From NCBI GenBank assembly GCA_049334165.1, contig JBEGHD010000006.1: a stretch of 64,000 nucleotides of DNA, one strand, 5' to 3'. This document shows, one piece after another, positions 34,739 through 41,737 of this stretch. Numbering within the stretch: the stretch's first letter is position 1; each line of letters opens with the position of its first letter. The position numbers and the translations under genes were made by a program. A model generated the notes under the pieces. The model saw nothing but the letters and a program-made list of their open reading frames with translations. It had not been told where the DNA came from and did no database searches. This DNA is from JBEGHD01 sp049334165 (GTDB taxonomy: Bacteria; Bacteroidota; Bacteroidia; Flavobacteriales_D; Sanyastnellaceae).

Positions 34739-34808
34739 GTCAGAGTAAAACAGCTCCATCTTGATAATGTTTTGAAAAACAGCTCGAAGACTGATAAGCA
34801 ATAAGTTG

Positions 34809-36470
34809 TCAATCCGCTGTGATGGCGAAGCTGCTGTAGTCTCTGGTGATTTCTATGGCTTTCTCAAAGACGTTGTCGTCTTTCAAAAGAATTTGGTAGA
34901 AAGCTTCATCGTTGAAAAGATTTCGTGCGATATGCGCTTTTGTGAGAAGCTGAATTCGACTTTTTGAAATCTCTTCGTCATCGTTTTTAGGTGTGAAACC
35001 TTCAGCACTCGCAAAATCCATGAACTCGTCATAGACCTTTCCTTTTGAGTTGAAGTTGGCTTCAAAGTCCGAAGCACTCTCAAAAGTTTTGAGTTCATTG
35101 CGATTTGCATCAACGTAGCGAAATGAGAATTCCCTGAAAAGATTACTGTAGTTGAGCTCTGTTAGGAATCGAGAAGTTCCTACAGTGTCTATGGGTACAA
35201 AAATATCTGGCATAATTCCACCACCACCATAGACAGTTCTACCCGCTGGGGTGGTGTATTTCAGGCTGTCGGGGAAATTGATGCTATCGGCAGATACAAG
35301 TTCACCACTTTCGTAGCGCTGCTCAAAATCGTGCTCGTAGTCAATTCCATCTCCATAAGGTCGTTGAATGCTTCGTCCTACTGGTGTATAATAGCGCGCA
35401 ACAGTGAGTCGCAGTGCCGATTGATCGGGCAGACCAATTTCTTCCTGCACGAGGCCTTTTCCAAAACTTCTTCTTCCTACAGTTATCGCCCTGTCGTGAT
35501 CCTGAAGAGCCCCGGCCATAATTTCGCTGGCAGAAGCTGAGCCCTGATCAATGAGCACAACGAGTTTCATGTCTTTAAACTGACCTTTGCCACTCGCGTG
35601 ATAGGGCGTGTACGGTGAGTTTTTTCCTTCTGTGTAGACGATGAGGTCATCCTTGTTGAGGAATTCTTCGACCATCGGTATGGCAGTGTTCAGGTAACCT
35701 CCGCCATTCCCGCGAAGATCAATGATGAGGTTCTTCACACCGTTTTTCTTCATGTCACTCACAGCAGACTTGAACTCATGGTAGGTGGGCTTGGCAAAGC
35801 GAGCTACTTTCACGTAACCAGTGTTGTCATTTACCTTGATGCTGGCCAAAATGCTTTTGATAGGGATTTCTTCACGGACGATGTTGAAGGTCATCAATTC
35901 CGATTTGTTTCTGCGCTTAATCCCCAGTTCGACTTCTGTCCCGCTCTTACCTTTTAAGAGTTTCATCACTCTCTCATTGGTGAGGCCGGTGCCGGCAATG
36001 GTGTCGCCTTCAACACGCACAATTTTATCGCCAGCGCGAATGCCCGCTCTCTCCGAAGGTCCGTTTTCAATAGGAGAAACAACCATCAGCGTGTCGTCCT
36101 GGATGGTGAACTCAACTCCGATTCCTTCGAAGTTTCCCTCTAGTGGTTCCTGAATTCTCTGTAGCTCTTCCGAGCTGATGTAGTAGGAGTGAGGGTCGAG
36201 GTCGGTCAGGATCGATTCGATGGCTCCTTCAATGAGTCGTTGTTTGTGAACGGTGTCCACATAGTTTTTATCAATGTAGTTGATGATATTCACCAACTTG
36301 TTTGGGTTCGATTCGTCCTGTTTTTCAACGTAAAAAATATTGCCGTCATCCAGGTTGGTGCCAATGTAGAGGCCGACCATGAGAAGAATGGCATAAATGA
36401 GAGGTTGAAGTGGGTTAAACCTTTTTCGGTTGTTTCCCGATCCAATATAATCGTCAATTCTTTGTGACAT
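34809..36470 (-). CDS. C-terminal processing protease, S41 family
   Basis: The protein has 553 residues. One transmembrane anchor lies at about 22-38, followed by a periplasmic S41 N-terminal part and a PDZ domain (about 105-200: GIGVEFTIQDDTLMVVSPIENGPSERAGIRAGDKIV). The catalytic core includes NLIIDLRGNGGGYL, LIDQGSASASEIMAGALQDHDRA with nucleophile S311, and RRSFGKGLVQ with the general base K338. Members trim C-termini of periplasmic proteins. The long C-terminal region of about 180 residues is typical of Bacteroidota members. The gene is complete. Confidence 0.93.
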   Translation of the reverse strand: MSQRIDDYIGSGNNRKRFNPLQPLIYAILLMVGLYIGTNLDDGNIFYVEKQDESNPNKLVNIINYIDKNYVDTVHKQRLIEGAIESILTDLDPHSYYISSEELQRIQEPLEGNFEGIGVEFTIQDDTLMVVSPIENGPSERAGIRAGDKIVRVEGDTIAGTGLTNERVMKLLKGKSGTEVELGIKRRNKSELMTFNIVREEIPIKSILASIKVNDNTGYVKVARFAKPTYHEFKSAVSDMKKNGVKNLIIDLRGNGGGYLNTAIPMVEEFLNKDDLIVYTEGKNSPYTPYHASGKGQFKDMKLVVLIDQGSASASEIMAGALQDHDRAITVGRRSFGKGLVQEEIGLPDQSALRLTVARYYTPVGRSIQRPYGDGIDYEHDFEQRYESGELVSADSINFPDSLKYTTPAGRTVYGGGGIMPDIFVPIDTVGTSRFLTELNYSNLFREFSFRYVDANRNELKTFESASDFEANFNSKGKVYDEFMDFASAEGFTPKNDDEEISKSRIQLLTKAHIARNLFNDEAFYQILLKDDNVFEKAIEITRDYSSFAITAD

Positions 36471-36546
36471 TCGCTTTCTGACTTAATCTAAAGAGTTCTA
36501 AAATTTCGCCCTTATTTAACCACTATCGCAAGCTTTTTGTTGTGAA

Positions 36547-36999
36547 TCAGGGTTTTTCGATTTGGACAATTTCCAATCCTGCGCGATCCAAAAATTTTAA
36601 TCCTGCGTCATCTTTATAACCCCGGATGTAAACCAACCTTTTTATTCCGGCCTGAAGAATGAGCTTACTGCAGTCGCGACAGGGCGACATTGTGATGTAG
36701 AGAGTGGAGTTCCGCGCGCTGTTGTGCGACTTGGCTACTTTCATTATTGCATTGGCTTCTGCGTGAAGAACGTACCACAACGTGCTGCCGTCATCTCCTT
36801 CGCAGTTGTTTGGGAACCCAGTTGGAGAGCCGTTGTAGCCATCACTGATGATCATTCCTTCCTTCACCAAAAGAGCGCCAACCTGTCTGCGCTTGCAGTG
36901 CGAAAGTTTTGCCCATTCCTCGGCCATTTTCAAATAGGCGCGGTCGTAGCGTTCTTGTTTTTTTGGGTCGCTGTACTTTACAAACCCTTCCTCCATCAT
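36547..36999 (-). CDS. dCMP deaminase family protein
   Basis: From the ATG at 36999 the protein has 150 residues. The zinc site is WYVLHAEANAIM (H79, E81) and MSPCRDCSKLIL (C107, C110). YNGSPTGFPNNCEG is the loop typical of deoxycytidylate deaminases, which make dUMP for thymidylate synthesis; ComE-like members in Bacteria share this sequence. It is cytoplasmic. The two adjacent ATG codons make the exact start uncertain by one residue. Confidence 0.92.
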   Translation of the reverse strand: MMEEGFVKYSDPKKQERYDRAYLKMAEEWAKLSHCKRRQVGALLVKEGMIISDGYNGSPTGFPNNCEGDDGSTLWYVLHAEANAIMKVAKSHNSARNSTLYITMSPCRDCSKLILQAGIKRLVYIRGYKDDAGLKFLDRAGLEIVQIEKP

Positions 37000-37278
37000 C
37001 GTGCTCACAGGCCGTTTGGTTTATGGTTTTCGCAAATTTAAAGTTATTGAGCAATTGGAAGTTGAGCTTAACAGTTTTTGTAGTGCCGGGAATCCGAGCT
37101 GAGTAAATCTCAAAAAGTTTTTTTGCCGGATTCACTTTTTTTGCTTTATTCTCTAAAGGGCAAAGTTGAACGTGAAAGATTTAGACCGTGAAAAAGCCCA
37201 TTTTTGTCATTATTCGAGATTTGGGCAAACAAATTTTTGCCTGTGCTGTAATCAGGTTTAACTTTTACAAAACCAAAA

Positions 37279-37830
37279 ATGAAAATATACACTAAGAAAG
37301 GCGACACTGGAGAAACATCTTTGATAGGAGGTAAGCGCGTTCCAAAACATCACGTTCAGATTGAAGCATATGGAACAGTCGATGAACTCAATTCATTTGT
37401 GGGGCTTGTTCGCGACTGGGCACCTGATCAAAAGACCAAGGATTTCTTAGTCTGGAGTCAGGACAGGCTTTTTACTATGGGTAGTTTGTTGGCGGAAGTT
37501 GAAGGTGGTTCTAAAATGAAACTACCACAATTAAAGGAAGATGACATCGTTGCGATCGAAAGAGAGATTGATCGACTTGAGGAGGATCTACCTGAGATGC
37601 GTCATTTTATTTTGCCCGGTGGCCATCAGGCAGTGAGCAGCGCTCACATGGCTAGAAGTGTTTGCAGAAGAGCAGAACGCACAGTGCTGAGAATGAATGA
37701 AACACACCAGGTTCAAACACTGACTTTTCAGTTCCTGAATCGATTTAGCGATTATCTGTTCGTTTTGTCCCGTTGGTTAGCCAAAGAATTGGATGCCGAT
37801 GAGATGCCCTGGCTTCCAGAAAAAGATTGA
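37279..37830 (+). CDS. Cob(I)alamin adenosyltransferase, PduO type
   Basis: The protein has 183 residues. MKIYTKKGDTGETSLIGGKRVPKHHVQIEAYGTVDELNSFVGL carries the ATP-binding TKxGDxG motif, and FILPGGHQAVSSAHMARSVCRRAERTV plus FLNRFSDYLFVLSRWL the helical-bundle signature of the PduO/MMAB family. It transfers adenosyl from ATP to cob(I)alamin to make adenosylcobalamin. No other B12 gene is near. A TTG-19-TAACTTTT promoter-like pair lies upstream (TTG near 37237, box at 37259-37266), only about 12 bases before the ATG. Confidence 0.94.
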   Translation: MKIYTKKGDTGETSLIGGKRVPKHHVQIEAYGTVDELNSFVGLVRDWAPDQKTKDFLVWSQDRLFTMGSLLAEVEGGSKMKLPQLKEDDIVAIEREIDRLEEDLPEMRHFILPGGHQAVSSAHMARSVCRRAERTVLRMNETHQVQTLTFQFLNRFSDYLFVLSRWLAKELDADEMPWLPEKD

Positions 37831-37861
37831 AGTGTTTGATAAACAAATAGATGTGCAGAGA

Positions 37862-37886
37862 TGTGGCAGCGAGAGCCACACTTTTT
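37862..37886 (+). terminator. Terminator of the adenosyltransferase gene
   Basis: TGTGGC (37862-37867) and GCCACA (37875-37880) form a 6-base stem with a 7-base loop, followed by CTTTTT. It lies 32 bases after the stop. Confidence 0.65.
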
Positions 37887-37894
37887 AATAAATG

Positions 37895-37924
37895 TTGACT
37901 CGCATAACAAAAAATTTATTTTTG
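37895..37924 (+). promoter_or_regulatory. Full consensus promoter of the DUF2795 gene
   Basis: TTG (37895-37897), a 19-base spacer and TATTTTTG (37917-37924) match the Bacteroidota consensus TTG-N19-TAnnTTTG exactly. Transcription should start near 37931, about 30 bases before the ATG. Confidence 0.75.
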
Positions 37925-37961
37925 CGTAAGTTTTTTGAGACCTATTAAAAAGAGATAAACT

Positions 37962-38183
37962 ATGTATTGGACGTTAGAATTGGCCTCATATCTTGAAGAT
38001 GCTCCCTGGCCTGCAGCCAAGGATGAGCTCATCGATTACGCTATGCGTACTGGTGCTCCTTTGGAAGTAGTTGAAAACCTCCAACAGATTGAGGACGAGG
38101 GAGAGCTCTTTGAAACAATTGAAGACATTTGGCCGGACTATCCGACCAAAGAAGATTTCTTTTTTAATGAAGATGAGTACTGA
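37962..38183 (+). CDS. DUF2795 family small acidic protein
   Basis: This is a 73-residue acidic protein. YWTLELASYLEDAPWPAAKDELIDYA, RTGAPLEVVENLQQIEDEGE and the end WPDYPTKEDFFFNEDEY are almost invariant in Bacteroidota members of DUF2795. Function unknown; the strong conservation and its own strong promoter and terminator point to a highly expressed housekeeping role. Two to three helices are predicted by eye and there is no membrane segment. Confidence 0.9.
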   Translation: MYWTLELASYLEDAPWPAAKDELIDYAMRTGAPLEVVENLQQIEDEGELFETIEDIWPDYPTKEDFFFNEDEY

Positions 38184-38206
38184 CGACATTGTCAGATGGA
38201 AATATT

Positions 38207-38923
38207 TCAAACGAAAGTCCCGTTTTGCGGGACTTTTTTGTTTGTAAGCAACTCGTCACTGATCGATTGTGGATACACTACCATGATTGCTTTCTTGAGT
38301 TTTCGCTCCTTTTCGTTGCGGTTATTCAGATCATTGAACTTTTTCCCTGCCTGCTTCATGGCAAGTTGATCTCGCAATTTATTCATCGCCATTTCCACAG
38401 CATTTCTCACCTCAATGAAACGTGAGTACTCTGTATCGGCTGAGTAAGAAATGTGGATCACAGCCCTGTCTGGGAATGCCTTGAATGCGCCCAGCTCCTC
38501 GCACGCGAGAGACAAATCATTCCAATATTCAACCTTGCTTGAACTCAACGGCTCTGAATCACGATTTCTTAGCATCTGGAGACAGCGGTTTTTGTCCACC
38601 CACTTTCTGATGGGGAAATCAGAATTCACCGGCTTATTCTCAAAAACTCCGGAATTGGTGTAGAAAGAATTAGTGGAAGCGATTATGCCAGCGATATCAG
38701 TTCGTTCGTCATTCACCAGAAGTTCGTTAGAGCCATTGATCTTGATGTCGAGAACGAGTTGTCGAGGTGTTGGAGAGTTTCTGTCTGCATCCCACTTCGG
38801 AAGGTGCTGGGTGATTCCTTCATCACTTTCGATGGTGGTTGATACAAGGAAAAAGATGAGAAGTAAAAATGCGATGTCGGCCATGCTGCCAACATTGAGC
38901 GATGGAGTCCTTCTGTTTTTCAT
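38207..38923 (-). CDS. ExbD/TolR-type biopolymer transport protein, no adjacent ExbB
   Basis: The protein has 238 residues. RRTPSLNVGSMADIAFLLLIFFLVSTTIESDEGI is the ExbD N-terminal transmembrane helix with the proton-conducting Asp in the MADIAFLLL motif. The periplasmic domain contains a long insert compared with short E. coli ExbD (about 141 residues) and KFNDLNNRNEKERK near the end. It couples the proton gradient to outer-membrane work together with ExbB and TonB, but neither is next to it. The final eight codons run through the terminator hairpin of the convergent DUF2795 gene. Confidence 0.88.
   Translation of the reverse strand: MKNRRTPSLNVGSMADIAFLLLIFFLVSTTIESDEGITQHLPKWDADRNSPTPRQLVLDIKINGSNELLVNDERTDIAGIIASTNSFYTNSGVFENKPVNSDFPIRKWVDKNRCLQMLRNRDSEPLSSSKVEYWNDLSLACEELGAFKAFPDRAVIHISYSADTEYSRFIEVRNAVEMAMNKLRDQLAMKQAGKKFNDLNNRNEKERKLKKAIMVVYPQSISDELLTNKKVPQNGTFV
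38214..38239 (+). terminator. Terminator of the DUF2795 gene, inside the 3' end of exbD
   Basis: AAAGTCCCG (38214-38222) and CGGGACTTT (38228-38236) form a perfect 9-base stem with loop TTTTG, followed by a run of T to 38239. The hairpin lies entirely within the last codons of the minus-strand ExbD gene (stop at 38207-38209). Confidence 0.9.
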
Positions 38924-39041
38924 AGCATTGAGTATTTGGGGTTAATAGTAACTCAACGTCAATGATGTGAAAGGCTTCAAGGGAAATCTATGAACGGGCA
39001 AAAAGATTGATTGAGAGGTGGTTTTAGCTTGAGAAAAGGAC

Positions 39042-39072
39042 AAAAAAATAGGGACTGCGTTCAGTCCCTATT
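39042..39072 (-). terminator. Strong rho-independent terminator
   Basis: AATAGGGACTG (39047-39057) and CAGTCCCTATT (39062-39072) form a perfect 11-base stem with loop CGTT; on the minus strand it is followed by seven T. It ends the candidate small RNA and, by read-through, the aspartate kinase mRNA. Confidence 0.92.
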
Positions 39073-39163
39073 CCACTTAACATTAAACTAAAACTACCAT
39101 TACAATTAGTACATTGTAAACTATGAAAATTTGCCTTATTTGCAAGACTAGATCGCCTTGCAG
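39042..39163 (-). ncRNA. Candidate small RNA of about 120 nt
   Basis: A consensus minus-strand promoter (TTTG-N21-TATCTTTG) predicts a start near 39163, and a perfect 11-base terminator hairpin with seven T ends at 39042. The RNA would be about 122 nt and contains no ORF longer than five codons (one ATG followed by VLV and stop). It may alternatively be the shared end of longer aspartate-kinase mRNA, since the kinase stop is at 39254 with no terminator of its own. The family is not recognised. Confidence 0.5.
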
Positions 39164-39169
39164 ATGATT

Positions 39170-39202
39170 CAAAGATAAGCATGTTTTATTTGCAAAACCA
39201 AA
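39170..39202 (-). promoter_or_regulatory. Promoter of the candidate small RNA
   Basis: TTTG (39202-39199), a 21-base spacer and TATCTTTG (39177-39170) on the minus strand fit the Bacteroidota promoter pattern, inside a region with no protein gene. Confidence 0.6.
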
Positions 39203-39253
39203 TCTTTTCCAACATTTCTTTAAAAATCACAGTTTTTAACAGAAATTTTGAAA

Positions 39254-40531
39254 TCACTCTTCCTGGCTGAGGTCACGCAACACCAGCCTCATCGTCTGCC
39301 TTGTCTTCTGTTCCATTAGTATTTCCTTGTTCGCAGTAAGCTGACTCACAGTGTTTTTGTTGTAGTGACGGATGGTCAGAAGCTCGAGATCTTCGTTGTA
39401 TCTCACTTCGTAGGTATTGGATAAAAGCGATTTTAACTTTTCTAACAGCACTTTATCTCGGTCGATACAAATGGAAAAATTGATGGCTGAATTTTGCATC
39501 AGATTGATGTGAATGCCCAAAGTTGAGAATGCATCGAATAGATCCCGCAAGTTCTCTTCGACTATGAAAGAGAAGTCTTTGGGAGAAATCGAAATGAGCA
39601 GTTGATCTGGCTTGAAGATGTAAGAAGGCACTCGATGATCAAAATCCATGTGCTCCTGGATAATCGTGCCCTTCGCTTCAGGATCGTTGAACGATTTCAC
39701 GTACAACGGAATGCGTTTGTTTTGAAGAGGTTTAATGGTTTTCGGGTGAATGACGCTAGCTCCGTAGTAGCTCAATTCAATGGCTTCGCGGTAAGAGATC
39801 TTCTCCAGAGCGATGGTGTTGTTAAACCATTTTGGATCTGCATTTAGCATAGCCGGAACGTCTTTCCAAATTGTTACTGAAGTGGCGTTGGTGAGGTAGG
39901 CCAGAATACCGGCAGAAAAGTCGGACCCTTCGCGGCCGAGAGTAGTGGTGTTGCCGAGTTTGCTTGAGCCGATGAATCCCTGAGTGACCAGGATATCTGT
40001 TCCTTCTTTCTCAAGATGGTCTTTAAGAATGCTGGCAGACGCTTCACTTTTGTTCCAGTCTACTTTTGCTTCGCGGTGCTTATTGTCGGTTTTGATGACA
40101 TGCCGAACGTCTACCCACTCTGCCGGCAAATCTTCCCGAACGAGCCACGAGTGGACAATTTTGGTAGAAATTAGTTCTCCATAAGAGACGATTTGGTCGT
40201 AGTCAAAGTCAAATTCCGGTGAAGGGCCCTTGTCCAAAATGGCACCGAGATCTGTCAAGTAGGCGTTGAGACTTGCTACTTCCGTGGAACTGTCACCGTG
40301 TAGGTTTTTGATAATTTCGAGATGGAACTGTCGGAACTCCTTAACCTGTTCGTCCACATCTTCGCCATTTCGCCAGTCGTTGTGAATTTGCTCCAGCTTG
40401 TTGGTCATTTTACCCATGGCGGAAATCACAACAACGATCTTCTCGCCTTTTTGCGATTTTAATATGCGCGCCACATTTTTTACAGCTTCAGCATTTCGCA
40501 CAGAAGCTCCGCCAAACTTAAATACCTTCAT
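39254..40531 (-). CDS. lysC: Aspartate kinase
   Basis: The protein has 425 residues. MKVFKFGGASVRNAEAVKNVA is the kinase start (KFGGAS where KFGGTS is usual), VTQGFIGSSKLGNTTTLGREGSDFSAGILA binds ATP and aspartate, and DVPAMLNADPKWF, SYYGASVIHPKTIKPL close the catalytic domain (about 1-290). Two ACT-like modules follow (about 300-425). It phosphorylates aspartate for Lys, Met and Thr synthesis. It follows the GNAT gene by one base and is probably co-transcribed with it. It is a stand-alone kinase without the homoserine dehydrogenase fusion. Aspartate is also the backbone of cyanophycin, but the loci are 17 kb apart. Confidence 0.94.
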   Translation of the reverse strand: MKVFKFGGASVRNAEAVKNVARILKSQKGEKIVVVISAMGKMTNKLEQIHNDWRNGEDVDEQVKEFRQFHLEIIKNLHGDSSTEVASLNAYLTDLGAILDKGPSPEFDFDYDQIVSYGELISTKIVHSWLVREDLPAEWVDVRHVIKTDNKHREAKVDWNKSEASASILKDHLEKEGTDILVTQGFIGSSKLGNTTTLGREGSDFSAGILAYLTNATSVTIWKDVPAMLNADPKWFNNTIALEKISYREAIELSYYGASVIHPKTIKPLQNKRIPLYVKSFNDPEAKGTIIQEHMDFDHRVPSYIFKPDQLLISISPKDFSFIVEENLRDLFDAFSTLGIHINLMQNSAINFSICIDRDKVLLEKLKSLLSNTYEVRYNEDLELLTIRHYNKNTVSQLTANKEILMEQKTRQTMRLVLRDLSQEE

Positions 40532-40532
40532 T

Positions 40533-41018
40533 TCAATTGTTTTCTAAATTAAATGCCTGCAGTTGCTCATAGTTGAATTGGCCGTTGATCCATTCCGGGT
40601 CGAGGTCAGCGCCATATTTTCTGTAAAAATTTAGTGCCGGTTCATTCCAGTTGAGCACGAGCCACTCCATTCTGCGGTAGCCTTTTTCTTTTGCCAGCTT
40701 TAGTAGCTGTTCAAAAAGCAATGCCCCAATTCCTTTTCCCCGATGTTGCTGACGTACTACAAAATCCTCGAGATAGAGACCACGACCTTTCCATGTCGAA
40801 TACTTAATATAATACAGGGCCACACCTGCAATTTCCTCATCTACTTCAGCCACGAAAAAATCGAATACCGGATTTTCTCCAAAAGCATCCCTTTCCATTT
40901 CCTCGACAGAGGTTTCAACCTGGTCGGCTGCTTTTTCATACTCAGCCAGTTCGAGGATTAGATCATAAACTCCAGGGAGATCTTCCACGGTGCCCTTTCG
41001 GATGATTGGTCGCGACAT
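40533..41018 (-). CDS. GNAT N-acetyltransferase, diamine acetyltransferase-like
   Basis: The protein has 161 residues. IIRKGTVEDLPGVYDLILELAEYEKA is the typical start of the spermidine/spermine acetyltransferase-like group. FDFFVAEVDEEIAGVALYYIKYSTWKGRGLYLEDFVVRQQHRGKGIGALLFEQL contains the acetyl-CoA loop (Q-x-x-G-x-G), and ALNFYRKYGADLDPEW the C-terminal strand. Likely substrates are polyamines or amino-thiol compounds. It lies one base upstream of lysC, with its own promoter. Confidence 0.9.
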   Translation of the reverse strand: MSRPIIRKGTVEDLPGVYDLILELAEYEKAADQVETSVEEMERDAFGENPVFDFFVAEVDEEIAGVALYYIKYSTWKGRGLYLEDFVVRQQHRGKGIGALLFEQLLKLAKEKGYRRMEWLVLNWNEPALNFYRKYGADLDPEWINGQFNYEQLQAFNLENN

Positions 41019-41041
41019 TTAACTGGTTTTTGATGAGCAAA

Positions 41042-41074
41042 CAAAGCTAATAAAAGCGAAGACGGAAGTTTCAA
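41042..41074 (-). promoter_or_regulatory. Promoter of the GNAT-lysC operon
   Basis: On the minus strand TTG (41074-41072), a 22-base spacer and TAGCTTTG (41049-41042) match the Bacteroidota consensus; the start near 41035 gives a leader of about 17 bases. Confidence 0.6.
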
Positions 41075-41140
41075 TTTATTCTTCATCGTTAATCAGTTGA
41101 TCGGATTTGTTCAAATCCACGTGCAAAACTCCATTTGGAA

Positions 41141-41174
41141 TTGCGCCAATTGGCTTTTCTATAAAATAACTTTG
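41141..41174 (+). promoter_or_regulatory. Promoter of cvpA, possibly giving a leaderless mRNA
   Basis: TTG (41141-41143), a 23-base spacer and TAACTTTG (41167-41174). The -7 box ends only 5 bases before the ATG at 41180, so the predicted first transcribed base is at or next to the start codon. Confidence 0.5.
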
Positions 41175-41179
41175 TCGGC

Positions 41180-41737
41180 ATGAGCTGGATCGATTTGGTT
41201 TTAATAATTCCTTTGGCCTGGGCGGCTTTCAAAGGGTTTAAGAAAGGACTCGTCATCGAGGTTTTCTCCCTGCTTGCACTGATTGTCGGGATTTACGGAG
41301 GGATTCATTTCTCAGATTACGTTGCCGATTGGATCGAAAATGACCTAAAAGTTAAGACGGACTTTATGCCAGTGATTTCATTTGCAGTCACTTTTCTGGG
41401 GATAGTTGTGGCAGTTTACTTTTTGGGAAAAGCCGTAGAAAAAGTGGTCAACATGGTGGCCATGAAACTCGTTAACAAACTTCTAGGGCTGGCGTTTGGG
41501 ATTTTGAAGGTGGGGCTAATTCTCAGCGTCATTCTTGTTTTTGCGGACACCATCGATAAAGAGGTGGGCCTTTTACCGAAGGAGGAAAAAGAGAAATCTC
41601 TCTTGTACGAACCACTGCGTGGATTTGCCCTTACAATTATTCCAGCCATTAAAGACAGCGATTTCTACAAAGAGTTGAGAGAGGAAGAGATTGTTCCCGA
41701 AGAGGGTGAAGGCTGGTTCTCTCAAGTGCTTGTGTAG
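41180..41737 (+). CDS. CvpA family membrane protein
   Basis: The protein has 185 residues with four transmembrane segments (about 3-20, 27-46, 65-85, 103-122). MSWIDLVLIIPLAWAAFKGFKKGLVIEVFSLLALIVGIYGG is the family start. Named after colicin V production in E. coli; linked there to envelope stress, but its molecular function is unsettled. The last 16 bases overlap the convergent histidine kinase gene. Confidence 0.9.
   Translation: MSWIDLVLIIPLAWAAFKGFKKGLVIEVFSLLALIVGIYGGIHFSDYVADWIENDLKVKTDFMPVISFAVTFLGIVVAVYFLGKAVEKVVNMVAMKLVNKLLGLAFGILKVGLILSVILVFADTIDKEVGLLPKEEKEKSLLYEPLRGFALTIIPAIKDSDFYKELREEEIVPEEGEGWFSQVLV

Larger units (their letters stand above)
38924..39253. other. 330-base region without protein gene
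   Basis: Between exbD and the aspartate kinase gene. It contains a minus-strand promoter (39170-39202), a predicted short transcript and a strong terminator (39042-39072), described separately. The 118 bases nearest exbD hold no promoter box that I can recognise. Longest ORFs here are a few codons. Confidence 0.7.

Noticed and set aside
37090..37133. Inverted repeat GAATCCG/CGGATTC followed by a T-run
   Set aside because: No plus-strand gene precedes it, the loop is 30 bases, and it falls in the promoter region of the divergent dCMP deaminase; too weak for a terminator or RNA call.
37009..37278. Possible cobalamin riboswitch before the adenosyltransferase gene
   Set aside because: No B12-box-like conserved stretch was seen, and a promoter-like element lies directly before the ATG, leaving no room for a leader.
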